A stretch of 56,850 bases of DNA from Thermococcus sp. (lineage in GTDB: Archaea; Methanobacteriota_B; Thermococci; Thermococcales; Thermococcaceae), in the NCBI RefSeq assembly GCF_026988555.1, contig NZ_JALSLB010000036.1, positions 1-56,850 of the forward strand, read 5' to 3'. The translations under genes were made by a program, and so were the position numbers. The notes beneath the pieces are model-generated. The model did not search any database. It was not told the origin of the DNA and saw only the letters and a list, made by a program, of their open reading frames with translations. Of this stretch, positions 16,705 to 25,477 are shown piece by piece. Numbering within the stretch: position 1 is the first letter of the stretch; every line of letters starts with the position of its first letter.

Positions 16705-17469
16705 ATGAGGGTATTCACGACGATGGTGTATCGCGAGCTGAAGAAGTTCTCCCACTCGCGCGCAAGGGTGGTAGGAAGCATAGTAAACCCCCTGATCTGG
16801 CTCATCTTCTTCGGGAAGGGCTGGTCCGGTGTCTTCAGCAATCCGATGGCAACTTCAATATTCGGCGGCGTTGACTACATGACCTACCTAGTCCCCGGAA
16901 TAGTCGCGATGACGGTCTTCAACATGAGCTTCATGCAGGGGATAACGATAATCTGGGACAAGCAGTTCGGCTTCTTGAAGGAGATACTCGTTGCCCCGGC
17001 GAGCAGAACCGAGGCGATACTGGGAAGAATAACCGGTGGAGCGATAAGGGCCATGATGCAGGGCATCATAATCCTGGCCCTAAGCTTTGCGCTGGCTGAT
17101 TTAAAGCTCCCGGGGGTCCTACCCGCCCTTGGAATGGCGTTTCTGGTCGGGATAGCAATAGCGGGGATGGGCGTCGCGATAGCCCTGAATATGACGAGCA
17201 TGGAGGGCTTTTAGATGATCATCATGATGATAATGCTCCCGATGACCTTCCTCAGCGGGGCGTTCTATCCGATAAGCACGATGCCCGGCTGGATGCAGTG
17301 GCTCGCCAAAATGAACCCCCTTACATACGCGGTCGACGGCTCGCGCTACTACCTGGCCGGTGTCACCCCAGCCTTCGGTATGACTGCTGACTGGCTCGTG
17401 CTTGGTGGACTCGCCGCACTCCTTGCGGGGATAGCGGCGCTTGAGTTTAGGAGGGCAACTATAGACTGA
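16705..17469 (+). pseudogene. DrrB-type ABC-2 permease with in-frame amber stop
   Basis: Two consecutive open frames are in the same phase: 169 codons ending MTSMEGF, TAG at 17212-17214, then 84 codons starting MIIMMIMLPMTFLSGAFYPI. Together they make one ABC-2 type membrane component of about 254 residues with six hydrophobic segments, including the conserved ABC-2 region LPMTFLSGAFYPISTMPGWM. A CAG-to-TAG change (Gln to stop) is the simplest explanation. GGAGGTGA precedes the ATG, and the gene begins four bases after the ATPase stop. With the ATPase also frameshifted, the exporter is predicted to be non-functional. No pyrrolysine system is expected in Thermococcales, so readthrough is unlikely. 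Confidence 0.85.
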
Positions 17470-17510
17470 GATGGTACGGATGAAAGTGTGGTCTTTAAGG
17501 TACCGATGAA

Positions 17511-18776
17511 CTACGGGTGACCGCGGAGTGTGCGGTCTGTACGTCCTTTCACCATATCCCGGAACCTCTCATAACTCACCCTGAACGCTTCAAGAACCGG
17601 TAGCCTCTCCCCTGCGAAGAAACTCAGCATAGCACCTCCTCCGGTGGAGACGTGGCTTATCCCCTTTATGTTGTACCGGTATACACCCGCTATGCTGTGG
17701 CCACCGCCTACTACGCTGAAGGCCGGACTCTCACCGATTGCCTTGAAGACCCCAACCGTTCCAACAGCAAACTCATCCCTCTCAAAGACCCCCATCGGCC
17801 CGTTGGCCACTATTACCTTTGCCTCCATCAGAACCTCGCGGTACTTTCCGATCGTCCTAGAACCGATATCCAGTATCGGGTGATTATCAAACAGCCATTT
17901 CTCTTCGCTTAACAGGTCAACCTCGACGCGCTCCCCCCTGTAATCAACAGCGAAATCAACAGGGGTTTTCACCTGAGGATAGAACTCGTCGAGGATTTTC
18001 TCGGCCCGATCGATCAGCTCCAGGAGACCCAGCCTTTCCATGAACTCAAGGTTGGCGTCGCCGAGATGGAAACCTTTGGCGAGGGTGAAGACGTGGCCTA
18101 CCAGCCCACCGGTGAGTATGAGGTCAGCCCTCCCGGTTCTCAGGACGTTCTCGGCAACGCGGAGCGAGTCGCCCACCTTTGCCCCTCCTAGGACGTAAAC
18201 CCTGGGCCTCTCCTCCGTTCCGTACGCCTTGGTGAGGGCCTTGACCTCCCTCTCCATTAGAAAACCCATTATCATGGGTTTCAGATGGGCGAAGCCCACC
18301 AGGGAGGGCTGGGAACGGTGGGCGGCCGCGAAGGCGTCGTTGACCACGTAATCTATGAGTGGGGCGAGTTTTCTCACGAAGAACGTCCTCTCACACTCCT
18401 CGATGGGTTTGTATTTGACCTCCTCCGACGCGAAGCGAAGGTTTTCAAGGATCAACGCTTCACCCGGCCTCAACCCCCTGATTTTCTCACGGGCGTACCT
18501 TCCGAAGATGTCCTCAACGTACTCCACGTCCTGCCCAAGAAGATCGGTCAGGACCCTTGCGTGTTCCTCCGTGGTCGTGTAGTCCCCCTTGTACGGCTTG
18601 CTCTGATGGGTGCCGATGACGACCTTTGCCCCACCTTCGAGGAGGTATATCACGGTTGGTAGGAGGGCCCTAAAACGTGCATCACTTATGATTTTACCCC
18701 CCTTCACCGGGGAATTTAAATCGGCCCTGAGAAAAACGGTTTTCCCGTGATAGTCAAAGTCATCGAGCTTGAACAT
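17511..18776 (-). CDS. pgk: Phosphoglycerate kinase
   Basis: A 421-residue cytosolic enzyme that interconverts 1,3-bisphosphoglycerate plus ADP and 3-phosphoglycerate plus ATP. In Thermococcales the glycolytic direction is bypassed by GAPOR, so it serves mainly gluconeogenesis. Visible motifs are FLRADLNSPV at the N-terminus, GTHQSKP, the LENLRF strand, VNDAFAAAHRSQPS, the VLGGAKVGDS hinge and nucleotide-binding GGGHS / STGGGAML near the C-terminus. GGTGA lies four bases before the ATG. The promoter on this strand has a TATA-like CTTTTTAA at about 18809-18816, directly preceded by a Tgr-type motif. This is the arrangement known for genes activated during gluconeogenic growth. Confidence 0.97.
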   Translation of the reverse strand: MFKLDDFDYHGKTVFLRADLNSPVKGGKIISDARFRALLPTVIYLLEGGAKVVIGTHQSKPYKGDYTTTEEHARVLTDLLGQDVEYVEDIFGRYAREKIRGLRPGEALILENLRFASEEVKYKPIEECERTFFVRKLAPLIDYVVNDAFAAAHRSQPSLVGFAHLKPMIMGFLMEREVKALTKAYGTEERPRVYVLGGAKVGDSLRVAENVLRTGRADLILTGGLVGHVFTLAKGFHLGDANLEFMERLGLLELIDRAEKILDEFYPQVKTPVDFAVDYRGERVEVDLLSEEKWLFDNHPILDIGSRTIGKYREVLMEAKVIVANGPMGVFERDEFAVGTVGVFKAIGESPAFSVVGGGHSIAGVYRYNIKGISHVSTGGGAMLSFFAGERLPVLEAFRVSYERFRDMVKGRTDRTLRGHP

Positions 18777-18823
18777 TCCATCACCACGGAAATGTTGAAA
18801 TTGGTCGGTTAAAAAGTTATTTT

Positions 18824-18840
18824 GAACACTCCCAGTGATA
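18824..18840. promoter_or_regulatory. Candidate Thermococcales glycolytic motif (Tgr site)
   Basis: GAACAC-TCCCA-GTGATA matches the published TATCAC-N5-GTGATA motif at ten of twelve positions, with the exact five-base spacer and a perfect right half. For pgk it lies immediately upstream of BRE/TATA, the location at which the Tgr (TrmBL1) regulator activates gluconeogenic genes. It is also about 20 bp upstream of the TATA element (ATTTATAAAA, near 18860) of the divergent gene, so that gene could share the control. Confidence 0.65.
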
Positions 18841-18918
18841 ACGGTGGGAAGAGAAAGAGATTTATAAAATGATAAGGAAAATAGGAGGTGAGTAATTCCT
18901 GTTTATCGGGTGAGTGCA

Positions 18919-21051
18919 ATGCAGTGGAACTCTGATCTAATAATGATGGCGCCTGAGGATATCCTCATCAATGGAATCACTGAACTGCTCAGTAGAATGG
19001 GTTTCAGGGACTATGAGAGGGTTGCCAACCGTAGGGAGTGGGGAGTCGACATCGTAGCCGTAAGGGACGACCCCCTGACCGGAACGGAAAAGATAGTTAT
19101 AGCCCTACACAGGCGTGGGCTCGCCTCTTCCAAGGACGTTAACGTTTTTGCCGACCTTGTGAACAAATACAAAGCCGAGAAGGGCATCATAATCTCCCCC
19201 GCGGGGTTTACCAAGGACTCCAAGGTTCTTATAGCCCGCGACTATCGCGGTAAAATCGTTCCGTGGGACGGGGATAAGCTGGTTTTTCTCTTCCAGAACT
19301 ATGGTGTGGAGGCCCCTGAAGAGCTGACTCTTATAAAGAGGGAAGAGGAAAAGGAAGAGAGGTACCCCTTGAACGAGTTCGAGCTGGACGCTCCCCTCCT
19401 CTATGAGTTCTCGCCGGAAGGCCTGCTCAAGACAGTTTCCAAGGTAGTAGCCGAGGGGTATCCCATAAAACCAGCTGAGATAAAACTGAAATCCCTTTCC
19501 GTGTCCCTCTCCAGTGCGTACATATTCTCCTGGTCCCTGGACGGTGAGGATGTGAGGGATAAGGCGGTTGTGTTTTCCTCCGAGAACGTGACGGTTAAGA
19601 GTAGCGAGGATGAGAGGCTCAAGACGCCCGTGACCAAAGCCCTGCTGAACGACAGATCCAGCGTTAGGGCCACCGAGCGTGAGATAGAGGTTTCACTGAC
19701 TCCCAGTGAGGCGGTTCTCGTCCTCAAAGCCCATGCAGCAAGGGAACTGGGCGTTCCGGAAGGCAGAATCGTAATCCATGAACGGAAAAAGGTTTATATC
19801 CCGCTCAGTGCGAGACTGTTGCTCGGTGTGGGAAAGAACACCGCTACGGCATCGGTAGACCTCCGTACTGGGAAAGTCGTGTTTGAAATAAAACCCCTTC
19901 CCGATGAGTACTTCTTGAAAACGGCACGCGAGGCAGTTTTCAAAACCGTTAATGAAGAGCCGGAGGTGCTCAAGCTTGAGAGGGATGGTGGGAAGGTTAG
20001 GGTAACCGGAGGCACCGCCCGCTTCTCGTTTGAGTTGACCTTCAACGCTTACACAGGGAAACTGGTGCGCCTTGAGTCCCTTATGAACGATGCTGCCCTT
20101 GACGGACTCCTGTCCTCGTTGTATCCGGACGGGAACCTTCTCAATCTTGAGAAAGGGAAGAAAGTTGCCGTTGCCGATATCCTGACGGGGGAGGGGATAG
20201 CCGTCGTCGAGATAGACCTCACAACAGGAAGGTACTCCAAGGTGAGAAAGCTTCCAAGTCCTGAAACGGCATTTGAGAATTCGAGGGCGATAATAGAAGA
20301 GAACTTCCCATTAAGGAACCTCTCACTTAACTCCTACGGGATCCTCGAGCACAAGTACATTGAACTTGAGGCAGTCAGCGGGGACGGGGTTGCCCGGGTC
20401 AAGATAGACGGTGCAACCGGGGACATCTTGGATTACTCCGTTTCTATCTCCCCGGAGCGTGCGAGTGAGGTCTTCAGAACGAAGTACCCCGGCTTCAAAA
20501 TAACATCGCTCAACGAACTGGACGAGGTGTACGAGGTCAGGGCAGAGGATGGACGCCAGGAGGTGACCGTTAAGCTGAGCAAGGACGGCAAGCTTCTGGA
20601 GGAAACGGACAGGGTCCTCAAGAGGGAGGTGGTGGAGGAGATAGCCGGGAAGGAAATGGCAGGTATAGACGAGGATGCTACGATACGGGGAGTATCCCTC
20701 GATACGAACTGGAGGGTTGAGTTTGCCGGCAGCACAAAGGTCGGAACGCTGACCATTCATAGAAGCACGGGGGAGGTCCTTGAGCGCGACGTCAGGTTCA
20801 CCGAGATGGCGATTGAGGAGGCGTTCAAAGAGAGGGTCCGGAGGGAACGTGGGGAATCCAACCTCCAGACCGAGAGACTGACCCACTACAAGGACAAGGG
20901 CTACATCACGATAAAGCTGTCCGGTGAGAAGGCTCTGTACTACGCTAAAATCGACGTAAGAACCGGAAAAGTGCTCAGTCAGGATAGCGCCCCTGTAAAA
21001 GGGATAACGGCGAGATTGAAACAGCTGCAGCTGGACAACAAATATAAATGA
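18919..21051 (+). CDS. Mrr-like nuclease-fold domain fused to PepSY-like repeats
   Basis: A 710-residue soluble protein. Residues 8-125 have the Mrr/PD-(D/E)XK pattern of archaeal restriction endonuclease-like proteins: INGITELLSRMGF, the GVDIVAV strand with the metal-binding Asp, then VFADLVNKYKAEKGIIISPAGFT. The third-strand motif, usually Q-x-K or E-x-K, here reads IALHRR, so the catalytic lysine appears to be lost. The remaining roughly 550 residues repeat units of about 75 residues ending in DxxTGK/R (for example VDLRTGKVVFEI, NAYTGKLVRLES, IDLTTGRYSKV, IDGATGDILDY, IHRSTGEVLE, IDVRTGKVLSQ), which resemble PepSY domains. There is no signal peptide. ATG 18919 follows GGTGA. The role is unknown; it may be a sensor or DNA-end binding protein rather than an active nuclease. 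Confidence 0.75.
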   Translation: MQWNSDLIMMAPEDILINGITELLSRMGFRDYERVANRREWGVDIVAVRDDPLTGTEKIVIALHRRGLASSKDVNVFADLVNKYKAEKGIIISPAGFTKDSKVLIARDYRGKIVPWDGDKLVFLFQNYGVEAPEELTLIKREEEKEERYPLNEFELDAPLLYEFSPEGLLKTVSKVVAEGYPIKPAEIKLKSLSVSLSSAYIFSWSLDGEDVRDKAVVFSSENVTVKSSEDERLKTPVTKALLNDRSSVRATEREIEVSLTPSEAVLVLKAHAARELGVPEGRIVIHERKKVYIPLSARLLLGVGKNTATASVDLRTGKVVFEIKPLPDEYFLKTAREAVFKTVNEEPEVLKLERDGGKVRVTGGTARFSFELTFNAYTGKLVRLESLMNDAALDGLLSSLYPDGNLLNLEKGKKVAVADILTGEGIAVVEIDLTTGRYSKVRKLPSPETAFENSRAIIEENFPLRNLSLNSYGILEHKYIELEAVSGDGVARVKIDGATGDILDYSVSISPERASEVFRTKYPGFKITSLNELDEVYEVRAEDGRQEVTVKLSKDGKLLEETDRVLKREVVEEIAGKEMAGIDEDATIRGVSLDTNWRVEFAGSTKVGTLTIHRSTGEVLERDVRFTEMAIEEAFKERVRRERGESNLQTERLTHYKDKGYITIKLSGEKALYYAKIDVRTGKVLSQDSAPVKGITARLKQLQLDNKYK

Positions 21052-21059
21052 CGAAGGGA

Positions 21060-21683
21060 CTAAGCCATCAGCATGTTCTCTATCATCCGTATAGCTTCCA
21101 CGATCTTCTTTTCTGGTTTGTCCTCGTTCTTGGGTATCTCCAAGTTTATGACGAGGCGTTCCTCCTTCTCGTCTTCGAGGTCGTATATCTCAAGCTCCTC
21201 CACCTCAACGTCCTCGAATATGCTCTCCAGTTCCGGGCTCAGTATCTTCTTGTCGTTGCCGTAGACCTCAACCCTCACGACATCGTCCGTAGTCGAGGCG
21301 ACGACCACTATCTCGTACGACCCAACCCGTTTTGTGAATCGGATGATGCTCCCGTATCCCTGTACATCCTCCGTGAATCCCAGACTCTTCATGGTGCTCC
21401 GTATCGCCTCGGTCTTGCTCTTTATCCTGGCCAGTATCCTCTCACGGAGTTTATAACTCTCCTGGAGGGCCTTCATTATACCCTCCCCCATCCCTTCAAC
21501 ACTTCCTTCCCATATTCCTATGACTTTTATTCCGGATGATGTTGGTCTGAGCTCCACCCTTATGGATTCAACGTCAAAGTCTCGCATATCGTCTATCTTA
21601 AGCTCGCCAACGGTTAGTATATTGAACTCAATTCTCACAAGGTTACCGAAGGCCTTCCCCTTGAACTTCACCTTCATCACCAT
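21060..21683 (-). CDS. Conserved hypothetical protein
   Basis: A 207-residue soluble protein that I cannot assign. The first half is beta-rich (VKFKGKAFGNLVRIEFNILTV, SIRVELRPTSSGIKVIGIWEGSV). It is followed by a long helix (IMKALQESYKLRERILARIK) and a second alpha/beta part with a strongly acidic stretch (EDVEVEELEIYDLEDEKEE) and a final helix. It converges with the Mrr/PepSY gene, with only a few bases between the two stops. Two start codons lie close together (ATG 21683 and ATG 21677), neither with a clear ribosome site at ideal spacing. Confidence 0.65.
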   Translation of the reverse strand: MVMKVKFKGKAFGNLVRIEFNILTVGELKIDDMRDFDVESIRVELRPTSSGIKVIGIWEGSVEGMGEGIMKALQESYKLRERILARIKSKTEAIRSTMKSLGFTEDVQGYGSIIRFTKRVGSYEIVVVASTTDDVVRVEVYGNDKKILSPELESIFEDVEVEELEIYDLEDEKEERLVINLEIPKNEDKPEKKIVEAIRMIENMLMA

Positions 21684-21741
21684 GGTGGGGTTCAGGGGAC
21701 GGTTTAAAAACCTTCCCTAAAGGGAAAGAAAAGAAGAGGGC

Positions 21742-23748
21742 TCACTTCCTCCTTCTCATGAGCAGAGGAAGTATGGCCAGTGCTATGATGGCGGCTGGTC
21801 CGCATACGCTCTTACCGGAGCTGCTGGATGTTGTTGGGCTTGGGCTCGATGTTGAGGTCGGGTTTTTAATGCTTACTTCCTTTGTCACGACGGCCTTGTT
21901 GCCGTAGAAATCAACCGCCACCAGTTTGATCGTGTAGGTGCCTTGGTCAAGGGGTGGAAGCTCCACGGTGTAGAACGTGTTGTCAGGCTTTCCGCTTCCC
22001 ACCTCGGCCGGGAACTTGTCCACCTTTCCGTATTTTATCGGGTTCCCGTTCTTGTCGAGGACCTGTGCGTAGAGGTCACGTATTCCGAGGTTGTCCTGGG
22101 CCGTGAAGTAGATCATGGAGGTCTTTCCAGGCTTGGGATGACTTGGCTGGAGGTAAGCTATCTGAAGGACGGGCTTCTCTGTATCGGTGCCCTTGGTGAT
22201 AACTATCTGGGAGACCCCGGTCGGAACCGTTGCGTTCACCATCAGGTAATCGTTGTTGCCTATCTGTCTCTCACCGAGTACGGTGTAGGTGATGTTGGTG
22301 TGTTTTGGATCGATCTTCGCCCCGGCCGGTATCGTGAATGTTATGGGTCCGCTTACGCTGTGGTTGAGCTCGTTGATGAATTTGACCGCGGTTCCAAAAT
22401 CGGTGTTGTGGCGGAACACCATGAACTCCTGCGGAACGGGAACGCTTATGAAGTCGCTCCTGACCTTGTTTCCCTGTATATCAACGGGAGTCAAGGGCAT
22501 CTCAACGCTGCCGTTCTCCCCCACGAGGAGGAAGTTGGTTCCGTACCAGGTAGGGCTGTGTTTGGGGTTGCTGGCGGGGTTAGTCTCCTTATCGGGGGCT
22601 CCTGTTGACGTCAGCGTGAGGAAGTAGTGGACGTGACCCTCCTTGTCAACGTACCTCCAGTACATATCGTGGTGTATGTGGCCGCTCATGGTCAGGGGGA
22701 TGTTGTACTTGACCACATCTTCAAGGAAGCGCCGCGCGACCGTGAGGTTTCCCTTCCAGTAGTTTCCAACGTAGTTTTCGAGCTCTTTCCAGTCGTTGTC
22801 GTTGCTCGGGTCGAGACCGGTTATCACGCCACCGAGGTAGTTCCAGCGCGGGGCGAAGAAGTAGGGGTGGTGGTATAGGATTATTGGGGTGTATCCGGGG
22901 TGGTTCTTGAGGACCCCCTCCATCCACGTTATCTCATCCATCGTTGGCCAGCCGCGGTCTCCACCGGTGTCGAGACCTATTATGAGAAACTTCCCGATCG
23001 TCACGTAGAACATCGGGTTTGCGATTATCTGCTTGTATATCGTTGGAGGATCATCGTGATTTCCCTTGATGCTGATGTGGGTCTGGCCGTCCGCGGCGGC
23101 TTTTTCCATGATGTTGTATATGATGTTGTATCCGACGAGGTCGTTACTGCTGTCAACGTCATCACCGGTGTTTATTATCAGGTCGACCCCCTTCATGGCC
23201 CAGTACGTGTAGGCGCTGTCCGTGGCAACAACGCTGTGAAGGGGAATCGGGTTGGAACACATCTTCTCAAGCTGGTAGACGTCGCGCTGGAAGTACGGAC
23301 CGCAGACGAAACCGATCTTGGCACTGCTCGTGACGTGGGTATCGCTGACCCATGCCACCCTCAGAACCTTGGGCCACTGTTTGTACACTCTCAAACCGTT
23401 TGGTAGGACCAGTGTGCCTTTGTTGGTCTTTATCAGGAGGAAGTACTCATCCGGAACCACGTTCTCTGGAACCTTAACGGTCACGATGTTTCCGCTGGTT
23501 CCCGTTATTTCAAGGTTGTACGGACCGTGGAGAACTGAAACCGCTTGAACCCCCTCAACGCTCACCCCCTCCTTGACATGGAGTGAGAAGCTGCCCCCAG
23601 GCAGGGCAAATGCGGGCACCGCAGGGGCGGGCTGCTGGAGGTAATGGCTGTAGGTGGTGTCGTACTGAGCCGCGCTTGCTGGTACTGCTCCGAGAAGGGC
23701 AATAACCCCCATTAAAATGGCAAGACTTGCGATTAACCGCTTGACCAT
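21742..23748 (-). CDS. Secreted calcineurin-like metallophosphoesterase with CGP-CTERM
   Basis: A 668-residue exported enzyme. Residues 1-27 are a signal peptide. An Ig-like beta domain precedes the catalytic domain, which has all metallophosphoesterase motifs: SDTH (D136, H138), GDDVD (195-199), GNHDD (229-233), YHHPYF (292-297) and GHIHH (356-360). A further beta domain (about 510-625) and a Thr/Ser/Pro-rich linker lead to a C-terminal CGP-CTERM tail (SVCGPAAIIALAILPLLMRR), the Thermococcales sorting signal predicted to be processed and anchored. It should release phosphate or cleave phosphodiesters outside the cell. GGTGA is four bases from the ATG. It is the last gene of a six-gene minus-strand cluster with an ABC importer, 33 bp after the DUF447 gene. 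Confidence 0.9.
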   Translation of the reverse strand: MVKRLIASLAILMGVIALLGAVPASAAQYDTTYSHYLQQPAPAVPAFALPGGSFSLHVKEGVSVEGVQAVSVLHGPYNLEITGTSGNIVTVKVPENVVPDEYFLLIKTNKGTLVLPNGLRVYKQWPKVLRVAWVSDTHVTSSAKIGFVCGPYFQRDVYQLEKMCSNPIPLHSVVATDSAYTYWAMKGVDLIINTGDDVDSSNDLVGYNIIYNIMEKAAADGQTHISIKGNHDDPPTIYKQIIANPMFYVTIGKFLIIGLDTGGDRGWPTMDEITWMEGVLKNHPGYTPIILYHHPYFFAPRWNYLGGVITGLDPSNDNDWKELENYVGNYWKGNLTVARRFLEDVVKYNIPLTMSGHIHHDMYWRYVDKEGHVHYFLTLTSTGAPDKETNPASNPKHSPTWYGTNFLLVGENGSVEMPLTPVDIQGNKVRSDFISVPVPQEFMVFRHNTDFGTAVKFINELNHSVSGPITFTIPAGAKIDPKHTNITYTVLGERQIGNNDYLMVNATVPTGVSQIVITKGTDTEKPVLQIAYLQPSHPKPGKTSMIYFTAQDNLGIRDLYAQVLDKNGNPIKYGKVDKFPAEVGSGKPDNTFYTVELPPLDQGTYTIKLVAVDFYGNKAVVTKEVSIKNPTSTSSPSPTTSSSSGKSVCGPAAIIALAILPLLMRRRK

Positions 23749-23781
23749 GGTATCACCAAATAATATGGAAAGATGGGGCGG

Positions 23782-24372
23782 TTAAAAGTTTTCCCGTTGC
23801 CCATCAATACGGGGGTTTTCTGAGTTTTTCATTATGTACTCGGCAACCTCCGAGTGTCCCCCGAGTTTCCTGTACTCCCCATACAGCAGTTTTATTTTCT
23901 TGGAGAGATCTGGGTCTCTGGAAACAGTAAATCTTGTGAAATGAACCGCCATCTCCAGGAGCATGAAATCCGCCCTGCTCAACGGGAGCTGACGGAGTGA
24001 GCCCCCTATCCTACCGGAGGGAACGAACCTCCCCAAGAGCACCTCACTCTCACCGATCTCGTCCTTCCACACTGCCAGCTCGTAGTTCACATCTCCATAG
24101 CAACCGGGGAGGCCTGCTATCCACCTAAACCCACCGCCTCCCTCAAATTTGACGTCAATAGGCAGGTTGAGAGCCGCCTTCACGATAAGTTCAACGTCGT
24201 TCGTTATCTGTATTGACGCTCGTGGCTTCATCAGAAGGTCTCGGAAGCTCCTGCCCGGGAATAGTTTAAATCTGAGAACGTTGCCTTCTCTGACAACTCC
24301 GATTGGAGTGACGTTTGAGGTGGTCACCAGGAGAACCTCGTAAACCTTTCCCTCCTCCATCGAATTCAACAT
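23782..24372 (-). CDS. DUF447 family protein (flavin-reductase-like fold)
   Basis: A 196-residue soluble protein of the DUF447 family, known mainly from archaea and related to split-barrel FMN-binding proteins. The N-terminal signature VYEVLLVTTSNVTPIGVVREGNVLRF is clear, with the Asn-Val-Thr-Pro-Ile-Gly segment that contacts flavin in relatives. The C-terminal half is helical (LLEMAVHFTRFTVSRDPDL). GGTGA lies before the ATG at 24372. It begins 30 bp after the ABC ATPase and ends 33 bp before the phosphoesterase start, so it is probably part of the same transcript. A cytosolic oxidoreductase or flavin-binding role is an inference from fold; no substrate is known. Confidence 0.75.
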   Translation of the reverse strand: MLNSMEEGKVYEVLLVTTSNVTPIGVVREGNVLRFKLFPGRSFRDLLMKPRASIQITNDVELIVKAALNLPIDVKFEGGGGFRWIAGLPGCYGDVNYELAVWKDEIGESEVLLGRFVPSGRIGGSLRQLPLSRADFMLLEMAVHFTRFTVSRDPDLSKKIKLLYGEYRKLGGHSEVAEYIMKNSENPRIDGQRENF

Positions 24373-24402
24373 GCTATCACCAAGAAGAATAAGAGAGGGG
24401 GT

Positions 24403-25467
24403 TTAAAGTTGCTGCTTGGGGAGGACGATTATATCGTCCTTCTCTATGTAGAACGTGACGGGCTTTGTGGGTTTTAGGCCTTCCAACCCTCTGTCGCTTA
24501 TGGTTCTCGCTATGAGCCTCGTCTCTCCGAAGAGACCGATCACTTCAACGAAGAAGCCGTAGTACTCCACGAGGTCGACGGTGCCTGTTAGGGAGACCCC
24601 ATTCTCCACCTGGTTGAGCCTTATCCTCTCCGGCCTTATGACGAGAACCACGTCATCGCTGTTGTCGGTGTAGTGGAGGCCTTCCATGCGGAAGCTCTCG
24701 AACTCCACTGTGACGCGGTCACCGTTCCTCTCGACAACCTTGGCCGGAACTACGTTAGTTTTGCCCATGAACGAAGCGACGAACTCCGTTCTCGGGGTCT
24801 CGTAGATCTCCTTCGGCGTTCCGACCTGCTCGACGGTTCCGACGTTCATGACCGCGATCCTGTCGCTTATTGCCATGGCCTCCTCCTGGTCATGGGTGAC
24901 GTAGATGACGGTGATGCCCAGTTCGCGCTGGATTCTCCTGATTTCCGAACGCATCTCAAGGCGGAGCTTTGCGTCGAGGTTGCTGAGTGGCTCGTCCAAG
25001 AGGAGAACCTTGGGTTCGACAACGAGGGCCCTGGCTATTGCGACACGCTGCTGCTGCCCACCGGAGAGCTGGGTCGGATAGCGGTTCTCGAAACCCTTGA
25101 GCTTGATCAGTTCAAGTGCCCACTCGACTTTCTTTCTTACCTCTTCCTTTGGCATCCCCTTCAGCTTGAGGCCGTAGGCGACGTTGTCGAAGACGGTCAT
25201 GTGGGGCCAGAGCGCATAGTTCTGGAAGACAAGGACTGCTCCCTTCTGGTGTGATGGGAGGTACGTCACTTCTTCGTCCCCGAAGTATATCTTTCCGCTG
25301 TCCGGGTACTCCAGACCCGCTATTATCCTCAGTGTCGTTGACTTTCCACAGCCGCTGGGACCGAGCAGTGTGAAGAGCTCCCCGTGCTTTATGTCAAGGT
25401 CGATGCCCTTGAGGGCAACCGTCTCTCCGAAGGTTTTAACGATGTTTTGAAGCTTAACCTCAACCAT
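24403..25467 (-). CDS. ABC importer ATPase (PotA/FbpC type)
   Basis: A 354-residue ATPase that energises the adjacent permease. It has Walker A GPSGCGKST (36-44), the Q-loop VFQNYALWPHM, the signature LSGGQQQRVAIARAL, Walker B VLLLDEPLSNLDA and the switch His in VTHDQEEA. The final 110 residues form a TOBE-like regulatory domain (VIRPERIRL). The family (CUT1/PotA/FbpC) serves sugar, polyamine, iron and phosphonate importers and cannot be split by ATPase alone. GAGGTG lies six bases before ATG 25467, and the gene is 11 bp downstream of the permease stop. Confidence 0.92.
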   Translation of the reverse strand: MVEVKLQNIVKTFGETVALKGIDLDIKHGELFTLLGPSGCGKSTTLRIIAGLEYPDSGKIYFGDEEVTYLPSHQKGAVLVFQNYALWPHMTVFDNVAYGLKLKGMPKEEVRKKVEWALELIKLKGFENRYPTQLSGGQQQRVAIARALVVEPKVLLLDEPLSNLDAKLRLEMRSEIRRIQRELGITVIYVTHDQEEAMAISDRIAVMNVGTVEQVGTPKEIYETPRTEFVASFMGKTNVVPAKVVERNGDRVTVEFESFRMEGLHYTDNSDDVVLVIRPERIRLNQVENGVSLTGTVDLVEYYGFFVEVIGLFGETRLIARTISDRGLEGLKPTKPVTFYIEKDDIIVLPKQQL

Positions 25468-25477
25468 CTCAACCACC

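Noticed and set aside
17212-17214. TAG within the permease read as pyrrolysine
   Set aside because: Pyrrolysine systems are not known in Thermococcales, and the neighbouring ATPase is also broken, so a nonsense mutation is the simpler explanation.
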